Below, one piece after another: positions 14,186 to 20,959 of a DNA stretch of 22,217 bases (position 1 is the stretch's first letter; each line of letters begins with the position of its first letter). Source of the DNA: Bacillota bacterium (GTDB taxonomy: Bacteria > Eremiobacterota > SpSt-956 > JAKJGF01); the NCBI GenBank assembly GCA_029555925.1, contig JAKPQU010000059.1:1-22217 (forward strand), read 5' to 3'. The position numbers and the translations under genes are program-made. The notes below the pieces were generated by a model. That model had not been told where the DNA came from. It was given only the letters and a program-made list of their open reading frames with translations, and did not search any database.

Positions 14186-14626
14186 TTACTTGGAATCCTC
14201 CATGAGACCGAGTAATTTCTGAAGTATATGTCTGTAATCCGGATTTTCAAGAAGCTTGTTTGTTATAGCTTCCTGCATATGGGAAAATCCTTTGTCTTTC
14301 ATAAAATGTTTGCCAAATTCCTGTCCCAGTACATCTTTTACCATCTGAGTGGCAGCTTTTTGAAGAAAATCTTTACGTTTGCTGTCCATTTTTAGCATCT
14401 GAGATTTTGCCATAGTTAAAAAAGCCTGATGCTTTTTCGATGGAGGTTCCGGAGGAAAATACATATCATCATCCATGGTAAGACGGATAAAGCTTGGATT
14501 TTTACGACTGATATTATCTCTGGGTTTACTTATGTCCATTTTTATCATTTCCTGTGAAAGGAAATGTTCTCTCTGGCGAGAATAATCAGACGGAGTTTTA
14601 GGTTCATTCATAGAATTATTGATCAA
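14186..14626 (-). CDS. Hypothetical protein, 146 residues
   Basis: I do not recognise this protein. It is hydrophilic, rich in methionine and lysine, with no signal peptide or membrane segment. The N-terminal 60 residues look unstructured (DYSRQREHFLSQ, DDDMYFPPEPPSKK). From residue 65 on the sequence looks helical (HQAFLTMAKSQMLKMDSKRK, then MQEAITNKLLENPDYRHILQ). The TTG start at 14626 is chosen because AAGGAAGG lies a few bases upstream; the in-frame ATG at codon 6 is too far from it. A moderate promoter and two heptamer loci lie upstream. It converges with the pilus ATPase run and precedes nothing obvious on its own strand, so its role cannot be guessed. Confidence 0.65.
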   Translation of the reverse strand: MINNSMNEPKTPSDYSRQREHFLSQEMIKMDISKPRDNISRKNPSFIRLTMDDDMYFPPEPPSKKHQAFLTMAKSQMLKMDSKRKDFLQKAATQMVKDVLGQEFGKHFMKDKGFSHMQEAITNKLLENPDYRHILQKLLGLMEDSK

Positions 14627-14642
14627 ATTCCTTCCTTAAAAT

Positions 14643-14670
14643 CGTGACACGTGACTCCTAACAGGTGACG
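14643..14670. repeat. Heptamer array CGTGACA type
   Basis: Four units: CGTGACA, CGTGACT, CCTAACA, GGTGACG. Part of the 372-bp gene-free stretch 14627-14998, which also holds a promoter candidate, another heptamer locus and a compound hairpin. Confidence 0.6.
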
Positions 14671-14717
14671 CGAAATAAAACAATAAGATATTAAAGTTTT
14701 ATTCAATCCCTCAGTAA

Positions 14718-14746
14718 TTTATCACTACAGAATTTTAAAAAGTAAA
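14718..14746 (-). promoter_or_regulatory. Promoter candidate for the 146-residue gene
   Basis: On the minus strand TTTACT (14741-14746), a 17-bp spacer and GATAAA (14718-14723). Each box matches 4 of 6 consensus bases. The leader would be about 85 bases and would include the CGTGACA array. Confidence 0.35.
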
Positions 14747-14798
14747 GACTTACGTCTAAATATTAACAAAAATTTAACATTACAGGTTTTATGAGAAT

Positions 14799-14819
14799 CG
14801 TAACGCGTTACGCATTACG
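14799..14819. repeat. Heptamer array CGTAACG, CGTTACG, CATTACG
   Basis: Three units. CGTAACGCGTTACG is itself a perfect palindrome (14799-14812). The flank TGAGAATCG (14792-14800) is the reverse complement of the flank of the array at 11095-11129. Confidence 0.65.
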
Positions 14820-14854
14820 GGAGAAACATATACTCATTCATTGTTGTAACCGAA

Positions 14855-14905
14855 CCGGTTATGACTGTATATGATTTACCACCTGTGGTGTGCTTCATAA
14901 CCCGG
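14855..14905. other. Compound hairpin downstream of the shorter HEAT gene
   Basis: CCGGTTATGA (14855-14864) pairs with TCATAACCCGG (14895-14905) with one bulged base, enclosing a small ACCAC/GTGGT inner stem (14878-14889). It lies about 95 bases beyond the stop of the minus-strand HEAT gene, where an RNA 3'-end structure would be expected. No T-run is present. Confidence 0.4.
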
Positions 14906-14998
14906 AGTATGTCTGAATAAATGGTGAGATACAGCATCAGTCAATTGTGCATGATAAGATAGAAGCCGTGAATAGTGTGCCGGTTAAATTGAAAATAT

Positions 14999-17401
14999 TT
15001 AATTACTTTCCAGTTTTTTTATTATTGAAGTCATGTTAGATTTCATAATAATACTGAAGATCCCTTCTTTTTTTCTGGCATTTTTTATAGGTTCTATAGC
15101 ACGTTTATCTCCCAGTTTGCCGAGCGCTTCTACTGTTCTTATTCTAACAGTAGGATCCCTGTCTTCTAATTCTCGTATAAGCTCAGGAACTATTTCTTTA
15201 TCACCCAGCATACCGAGTGCTTCTATGGCAGCCAGTTTTACTGATACTTCTGACTTTAATTCTTCTGTTACAGGTTTTGCGGCTCTTTTATCTCCTAAAA
15301 TAGCCAGTGTTTCTATTATTTTAATTTTAATATCAGGTATTTCTGTTTTTAGAAAATTTATGAGAACTTCTACACTGTTACTTTTCTTCAGTTTACCAAG
15401 ACTTTCTATTATTCTCCATCTTATATCTTCTTTATCTCCATTTTTTAACTTTGCTACGAGGGCCTCTGAAGCCTCTTCACTACCTGTTTCTCCAAGTTTT
15501 ATTACTGCTTTTAATCTCACAAGGCTGCTGGTATTATTCAGATCTTTTATATATTTATTTATATATTCATCCAGTGGTTTTTCCTCTTTTAGAGGTTTTA
15601 TATGTTCATCCAGTGATTTTTCCTCTTTTTGAGGTTTTATATGTTCATCCGGTACTTCCTTTTTCAGAGATTTATTCTCTAAAATATTCTCTAAAAAATT
15701 CTCTTCCTCTTGCTGTTCCGGAATTTCTTCCTTTACTATTTTATATCCACAGTATATACAGAATTTTTTCCCGGTTATTAACTTTTTTAAGCATACAGGG
15801 CAGGATTGCTCATCAGGCAGTTTTATTTCTTTTTCTCCTGTTGTTTCATAGATACCTCTAACAGGTTTTTCTTCTGTTATTTCTTCTTTGATTTTTTCTG
15901 CAGGTTTTTCTTCTGTATCCGATAGAAGATCTTCTGTTTTTGCCGGAAAGATTTTTTTCTCTGCCAGGGGAATCCGTACTGAAGGATATTTTTCTTCTAC
16001 TTTTTTCTTAATTATCCCATCAGGTGTCGATACCCGGTAACTTTCTTTTTCTTTCTTTTCAGATACCTGTTCTTTTTCTTCTTTTATTATAGTCTCTTCA
16101 CCTTTCCTGGTCCCCACGGGAGGTGTCGATTTCCAGTAAGTTTCTTTTTCTTTCTTTTCAGATACCGGTTCTTTTTCTTCTTTTATTATAGTAATTTCAC
16201 CTGATGTTTCTATCTGCTGCTCCGGTGTTATTATTGCTTTATCTTCTTCAAGTTCATCTATAATATAATCTATTAAGCCGAATAATTCATCAAAAGAATC
16301 TTCTTTTTGTTCCCCTTCTTTTTCTTCTGTATTTAGATCACTTATAAAACTATCAATGGCATTTACTATGGATTCAAAGGATTTTATGTTACCGTCTTTT
16401 GCGAGACCTGTAATTTCATCTTTTTCCTTTAATGGAAGTAATTTTATATCATGAGTTGAAAGTAATTCCATTACCTGTTCTATGGGAAGATTGTTTGTAT
16501 CATATTTTTTTCGGGCATAGAGATCTATCACTTCTTTGAAAGGCAATTTTTTAGTTTCTTTACTTTTATTGAGATGGGCAAGGTGGTTGCCTGATAACAT
16601 TTTATCTTTAATATGTTTTATTTTAAGTTTTCCTTCTTCCCTTTCTGTTTCTTTTGCCATGGGATTGTCCAGATTTTTTGTCTTGCTTTTTGACAGAAGT
16701 TCCATTATTTCTTTTTTCTGTGATAACAGTTTATTTTTAATTTTCTTTTTATCTTTCTTTTTCTGTGGAACAGCAGGAAGAGCTATTGTATCATCGCTCT
16801 CTAATGAAGAGTCTTCCTGTAATTCTTTCTCTGTCATTTCTTCAAACTTATTTAGAACTGATTTTGCCGTTACTTTTACCAGAGAATCTTCGTCTTCTAA
16901 AAGTTTTTTTAGATGAATTATTGCTCTGCTATCTTCAATATTTCCAAGAGCTTTGGCAGATGCCCATCTTACATAAGCAGACTGATCCTTTAATAAATCA
17001 ATCAGATATGGTACAGTTGTTCTGTCTTTGATTTTTCCAAAGGCTTCAGCTATAGCCCATCTGACATAAATATTTTCATCATTGATGATTTGTATCAGAT
17101 GAGGTACAGCTGTTTTGCTTCCTATATTGCCGAGAGCGTCTGCAGAAAGTTTTCTTACGTAAATACTTTTATCGTTCAGGGCTTTAATAAGATGATTGAC
17201 AGATGTTTCATTTTTTATTAATCCGAGAGCTTCTGCGGCAAACTTTCTTATATTTGTATTATCACTGCTCAGGGCGTCTAATAAAGGAGTAATATCAGTT
17301 CCTTCAGGAAGATTTGATATTTTACCGAGTGAAGATTTGACACTTTCCGTATCATTGTATCTGGTATGTTCTATTAAGTCTCTCAGAGATTGTTCATTCA
17401 T
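14999..17401 (-). CDS. HEAT-repeat protein with a zinc-ribbon motif
   Basis: Residues 1-190 are about five PBS-lyase-type HEAT repeats (for example IYVRKLSADALGNIGSKTAV), a helical scaffold for protein contacts. Residues 200-530 are a charged, low-complexity linker rich in K and E. A CPVC-X10-CIYC motif (C534, C537, C548, C551) looks like a zinc ribbon. Residues 610-800 are about five more HEAT repeats, ending in a tail KKEGIFSIIMKSNMTSIIKK. There is no signal peptide or membrane segment, so it is probably cytoplasmic. The linker holds two tandem duplications. It lies 85 bp downstream of a larger paralogue with the same plan and is probably co-transcribed with it. The ATG has only a modest GAGG upstream. 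The partner is unknown. Confidence 0.85.
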   Translation of the reverse strand: MNEQSLRDLIEHTRYNDTESVKSSLGKISNLPEGTDITPLLDALSSDNTNIRKFAAEALGLIKNETSVNHLIKALNDKSIYVRKLSADALGNIGSKTAVPHLIQIINDENIYVRWAIAEAFGKIKDRTTVPYLIDLLKDQSAYVRWASAKALGNIEDSRAIIHLKKLLEDEDSLVKVTAKSVLNKFEEMTEKELQEDSSLESDDTIALPAVPQKKKDKKKIKNKLLSQKKEIMELLSKSKTKNLDNPMAKETEREEGKLKIKHIKDKMLSGNHLAHLNKSKETKKLPFKEVIDLYARKKYDTNNLPIEQVMELLSTHDIKLLPLKEKDEITGLAKDGNIKSFESIVNAIDSFISDLNTEEKEGEQKEDSFDELFGLIDYIIDELEEDKAIITPEQQIETSGEITIIKEEKEPVSEKKEKETYWKSTPPVGTRKGEETIIKEEKEQVSEKKEKESYRVSTPDGIIKKKVEEKYPSVRIPLAEKKIFPAKTEDLLSDTEEKPAEKIKEEITEEKPVRGIYETTGEKEIKLPDEQSCPVCLKKLITGKKFCIYCGYKIVKEEIPEQQEEENFLENILENKSLKKEVPDEHIKPQKEEKSLDEHIKPLKEEKPLDEYINKYIKDLNNTSSLVRLKAVIKLGETGSEEASEALVAKLKNGDKEDIRWRIIESLGKLKKSNSVEVLINFLKTEIPDIKIKIIETLAILGDKRAAKPVTEELKSEVSVKLAAIEALGMLGDKEIVPELIRELEDRDPTVRIRTVEALGKLGDKRAIEPIKNARKKEGIFSIIMKSNMTSIIKKLESN
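15566..15654 (-). repeat. 39-bp tandem repeat inside the HEAT gene
   Basis: Two 39-bp units (15566-15604, 15605-15643) and part of a third. They encode DEHIKPxKEEKxL repeats of 13 residues just before the C-terminal HEAT block. Confidence 0.8.
16023..16201 (-). repeat. Duplicated linker segment with 99-bp period
   Basis: About 80 bp beginning at 16023 recurs at 16122 with few differences. Both copies encode a segment ETIIKEEKExVSEKKEKE or close to it in the charged linker. The 99-bp period keeps the frame. Confidence 0.8.
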
Positions 17402-17420
17402 AAAGAAAACCTCTAAAAAT

Positions 17421-17479
17421 CAGAATACAGGAGATAGGAGAATTCAATAAAGCTCTTTTATTCTGACTCCTGTATTCTG
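17421..17479. repeat. Perfect 13-bp inverted repeat with heptamer units between the HEAT genes
   Basis: CAGAATACAGGAG (17421-17433) and CTCCTGTATTCTG (17467-17479) are exact reverse complements, enclosing an inner AATAAA/TTTATT stem (17446-17451 with 17457-17462). On the minus strand CAGAATA, CAGGAGT, CAGAATA repeat with a 7-bp period. A short T-run follows the stem on the minus strand (17415-17419), so partial termination between the two genes is possible. Confidence 0.7.
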
Positions 17480-17486
17480 GGTTCTA

Positions 17487-20400
17487 CTATATATTGGCTT
17501 CCAGCTTTTTTATTGCATTATCCATTTCTTTTTTCATCGTGAATTGAAAGATACCGGCTTTTTTTCTTTGTTCTCTTATAGGTTCTATTGCTTTAGGATC
17601 TCCCAGTATGACCAGAGCTTTAACTACTTTTAATTTTACTGCATTATTCTTATCCCTCAGTCCTTTACTCATAAGAGTGTCTACTGCCCGTAAATCTCCT
17701 ATGGCACCAAGAGCTTCCACTGCATATTCTCTGACAAAATCCTTTGGATCATTTAATAATCTTTTGATTTCTTCAACAGCACTTTCATCTCTGAGCTTGC
17801 CGAGTGCTGCTGCAGCTCTCCATCTTACATGAGGGTCAGCATCTTTAAGAGCTTTAATAAGAGGCTTTACTGCAGCTCTATTGCCCGATTTACCTAGTTC
17901 TTCAGCAGCGTCTTGCCGTTTTTTCTTATCTGCATCTCTGAGTTGTTTTATAAGATCTTTTATAAGTTTTACATCATCTATAAGTTCATGGGGCGGTGTG
18001 TATAAAGGTCTTTTGAAGGTCGGCTGCAGTAATTCTTCCCTGGAAATTTCGTATTCATCACTTCCATCCTGAGGCATATCATCTGAAGGTGTCGGTATTT
18101 CAGCAGCTTCTTCATCAAGTAATGCTGAAGCAATATCAGATTTTATTTCCCGTTCCGGCGGTATTTCACCGTAGCCTTCATCAAGTTGTTCTGTAGTGGC
18201 ACTTTCCGGATGAGGATAGGCGTCCTGTTGTTCCTGTTCCCGGTATGTTTCTTCTTTACCCCATTGTTCTGTATTTTCATAACCGGCCCGTGTATCTTCT
18301 GAAAAATCTCTTTCTGATACAGGATTTTCTACTGTTTCCGGTATGTATTCCTGGCTCTGTGCTATATCACCATAAGGTGCCGGTTGTTCAAAATCTTCTT
18401 TTCTTTCTTCAAATCTTTCTTCGAATTTTTCCTCATAAGAAGAAGGTAATTGCTCTGTAATTTTTGAAACGACTTCTTCTTCCTGCGTTTGAAACTGTAC
18501 CGGCGGCTCCGGTTCTTCATAAATCTGTTCCGTAACCTTCGATGCCGGAGGTCCGAATAATTCGTCTTCCAGAGAAGGCAGAGCTGAAGGCGGTGTGCCG
18601 CCTCCTCCTTCCTGGAGATTTTTTATCGCTGTCTGTGCATACATACTTACAAAGAAATCAGGATCATTTAATGCTTCTTTAAGATAGGGAAGACCTCTCT
18701 GATCACCGAGTTTCCCTATTGCCACCGCACTGCTTGCTCTTACTGAAGAATCTTCGTCTTTGAGTGCTTCTATAAGACCGTCTACGGCACGTTTATCTCC
18801 GAAATTCCCCAGGGTTTCCACTACTGTTTTTCTTATACTTGAGCTTTCATCTTTTAATAGAGCCAGTAAAGACGGAACTACTGCAGGGGTTCTCAATTTC
18901 TCAAGAGCCATAATGGCATTACCTCTTACAGAAGCTTCCACATCATAAAGAGCTTTTATAAGTGCATCGGTAGATCTCGGATCCCCTATTATTCCCAGTG
19001 TTTCAGCAGCTTTTCTTCTTACTTCAGGATCTTCGTCCTGAAGTACTGTTACAAGAGGATCGACTGCTCTTTTATCTCTTATTTTGCCAAGAGCTTCCTC
19101 TATAAGTATTTTTAATGGTATTTCTTTTTCGCAGAAGAGTGCCTCTACAAGGGAATCTACTGCTCTTGCATCGGCAAGTTCTCCCAGTGAAACTATGGCA
19201 GTTTTTCTTACTGATTGATCTTCATCCTGAAGAGCACCCATGAGAATGTTAAATATTTTTTCAATATCGTCAAAATCTTCTTCTCTTATTTCTTCTTCTC
19301 CCTCGGCATATTGCTCTTCCTGAGGTGTTTCTACTTCTTCTTCATAGGGTTTCCCGTAAAGCTCGTCTTCCAGCGAAGGAGGTGCTTTTGTGGCACCTGC
19401 CCCGGATGTGCCTGAAGGCAATGAGCCTGACGGTGTTTTCTCTTCCGGTGTGTCTGATTTATCTTTTAATCTTTTCAGTGCTGCCTGGAACGCATTACTT
19501 CTGAGTATGCTTTTTGTCTTTTTTACCTGCGTTTCTTCCGGCGTTGCAGGAGATGTTTCAGGCGTTTTACTTCTTTTTTCACGCATTTTCATTAATGCCT
19601 GTCTTGCTATTTCGGCAGAAGTAAGAGGTTTTGTTACAGCAGCTCTGTCTGCCAGGGGTAATTCTCCTCCCCCTCTATCCTCTTCCTGCAGGTATTCTGC
19701 ACTCTCCTGTATTTCCTCTTCCTCGGCGGCAGATGGGAGAGTGGGACTTTTTGACTCCGATAATTTTGGTTTCCCCATAATTTTTCCTTTGCCAGTCCCG
19801 TCTCCGTCACCGGATTTTGCAAATAACCTGGGTTTGGCTCCGACACCTTTCGGGGTAAGTGGAACTGTCGGATTTTGCCTTGCTCCTGCCCCTGCCTGTT
19901 CTTCTATTATCTGTTCTTCTTCTGTCCCCTGATCCTGCCTTCTGGATTCAAGCAATTTTTTCTTTGGTTTAAGCTCTATTACCTGACTTGGTGCTTCCTG
20001 TGGCTGAGATGTTCTGGGTATTAACTGCTGTTTCCCTTTACTCAGAGGTATAAGTTTTTCCGTAGGAGGAGCTTTCAGGGAAGAAGCTGAGGGAGAAACT
20101 TTTGTGTCTTCAAGGGCGGATAGTTTACTTATTGAGCCTTTTGCCGAAATTCTTACCATGGCGTCATCATCCTTGAGAGCATCTTTCAGAGGCTCTATGG
20201 CTTTTTTATCCTTGAGTTCTCCCAGGGCTTTTACTGATGCCCATCTTACATAGGATTCTTTATCTTTCAACATCCCTATAAGAGGATCAACAGCCCTTCC
20301 ATCATTCAGTTTTCCCAGTGCATCCACTGCAGCCCATCTGACATAGAGGTTTTGATCGGACAGTGCATTTATTAAAGGCCCTACAGCTGATATATCCTCC

Positions 20401-20774
20401 AGTTTTCCGAGAGATTCAGCTACAGCTTTCCGGACATAAATATTTTCGTCATTAAGTGTATTTATTAGTGGTTCTACTGAACATGGGTCTCCTAATTTTC
20501 CCAGAGCCTCAGCTGCAAATTTACGTACAGACATACTTTCATCAGATAATGCATTTATAAGAGGTTTTATAGATCTATGATCTATAAGCTTGCCCAGCCC
20601 TTCTGCTGCAAATTTTCTAACTAAAGAATTATCCGAACCGAGAGCTTCGATAAAAGGGTCAGCTTCTGTTTTACTATCTAATTTGTCCAGGAATTCTGCT
20701 GCTCCCTTACTGGCTGCCGGCCCCTGACTTTTTAATTCCTCTATTATCCTGTATATTTCAGCACTCTCCGCCAT
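17487..20774 (-). CDS. Large three-block HEAT-repeat scaffold protein
   Basis: PBS-lyase-type HEAT repeats form three blocks: about residues 1-220, 505-722 and 938-1095 (typical unit SVRKFAAEALGKLGDPCSVE). Linkers between them are acidic and proline-rich. The linkers carry a repeated short motif, SLEDELYG near 466 and SLEDELFG near 733. The C-terminus KKAGIFQFTMKKEMDNAIKK matches the tail of the smaller HEAT neighbour. No signal peptide or membrane segment is seen, so it is probably a cytoplasmic scaffold. The ATG is supported by GGAGGT about eight bases upstream, and a perfect consensus promoter precedes it. HEAT proteins of this kind are known as adaptors; no catalytic residues are visible. 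The partner is not identifiable from sequence. Confidence 0.87.
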   Translation of the reverse strand: MAESAEIYRIIEELKSQGPAASKGAAEFLDKLDSKTEADPFIEALGSDNSLVRKFAAEGLGKLIDHRSIKPLINALSDESMSVRKFAAEALGKLGDPCSVEPLINTLNDENIYVRKAVAESLGKLEDISAVGPLINALSDQNLYVRWAAVDALGKLNDGRAVDPLIGMLKDKESYVRWASVKALGELKDKKAIEPLKDALKDDDAMVRISAKGSISKLSALEDTKVSPSASSLKAPPTEKLIPLSKGKQQLIPRTSQPQEAPSQVIELKPKKKLLESRRQDQGTEEEQIIEEQAGAGARQNPTVPLTPKGVGAKPRLFAKSGDGDGTGKGKIMGKPKLSESKSPTLPSAAEEEEIQESAEYLQEEDRGGGELPLADRAAVTKPLTSAEIARQALMKMREKRSKTPETSPATPEETQVKKTKSILRSNAFQAALKRLKDKSDTPEEKTPSGSLPSGTSGAGATKAPPSLEDELYGKPYEEEVETPQEEQYAEGEEEIREEDFDDIEKIFNILMGALQDEDQSVRKTAIVSLGELADARAVDSLVEALFCEKEIPLKILIEEALGKIRDKRAVDPLVTVLQDEDPEVRRKAAETLGIIGDPRSTDALIKALYDVEASVRGNAIMALEKLRTPAVVPSLLALLKDESSSIRKTVVETLGNFGDKRAVDGLIEALKDEDSSVRASSAVAIGKLGDQRGLPYLKEALNDPDFFVSMYAQTAIKNLQEGGGGTPPSALPSLEDELFGPPASKVTEQIYEEPEPPVQFQTQEEEVVSKITEQLPSSYEEKFEERFEERKEDFEQPAPYGDIAQSQEYIPETVENPVSERDFSEDTRAGYENTEQWGKEETYREQEQQDAYPHPESATTEQLDEGYGEIPPEREIKSDIASALLDEEAAEIPTPSDDMPQDGSDEYEISREELLQPTFKRPLYTPPHELIDDVKLIKDLIKQLRDADKKKRQDAAEELGKSGNRAAVKPLIKALKDADPHVRWRAAAALGKLRDESAVEEIKRLLNDPKDFVREYAVEALGAIGDLRAVDTLMSKGLRDKNNAVKLKVVKALVILGDPKAIEPIREQRKKAGIFQFTMKKEMDNAIKKLEANI

Positions 20775-20837
20775 TTTCAGGCACCTCCATAATTACTCTA
20801 CTTATTGATTACTGCCTCTGAGATATTTTGTTGTTTA

Positions 20838-20866
20838 ATTATAAAATTAATGTTTCCATATGTCAA
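20838..20866 (-). promoter_or_regulatory. Consensus sigma70 promoter for the HEAT genes
   Basis: On the minus strand TTGACA (20861-20866), a 17-bp spacer and TATAAT (20838-20843), a perfect 12 of 12 match. Transcription would start near 20831, giving a leader of about 57 bases before the large HEAT gene. It is the strongest promoter seen in the window. Confidence 0.85.
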
Positions 20867-20874
20867 TTAATTTA

Positions 20875-20944
20875 TATGAGAATGATGAAGTTTACAACTT
20901 CACTGGATGTCGATTCTCATACCCGGTTGTGACCGCGCCGGTCA
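20875..20944. other. Compound hairpin between the TPR and HEAT genes
   Basis: TATGAGAAT (20875-20883) pairs with ATTCTCATA (20913-20921), enclosing a perfect TGAAGTT-TAC-AACTTCA stem (20886-20902). A second stem TGACCG-CGC-CGGTCA (20930-20944) sits beside it. On the minus strand this is just after the TPR stop and before the HEAT promoter, so it may end the TPR transcript. No long T-run is present. Confidence 0.5.
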
Positions 20945-20959
20945 TGTCTGTCAGTGTAT

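Noticed and set aside
19390..19932. 180-residue + strand ORF inside the large HEAT gene
   Set aside because: It mirrors the compositionally biased linker of the HEAT protein; its Ser/Pro-rich content is expected from the opposite strand.
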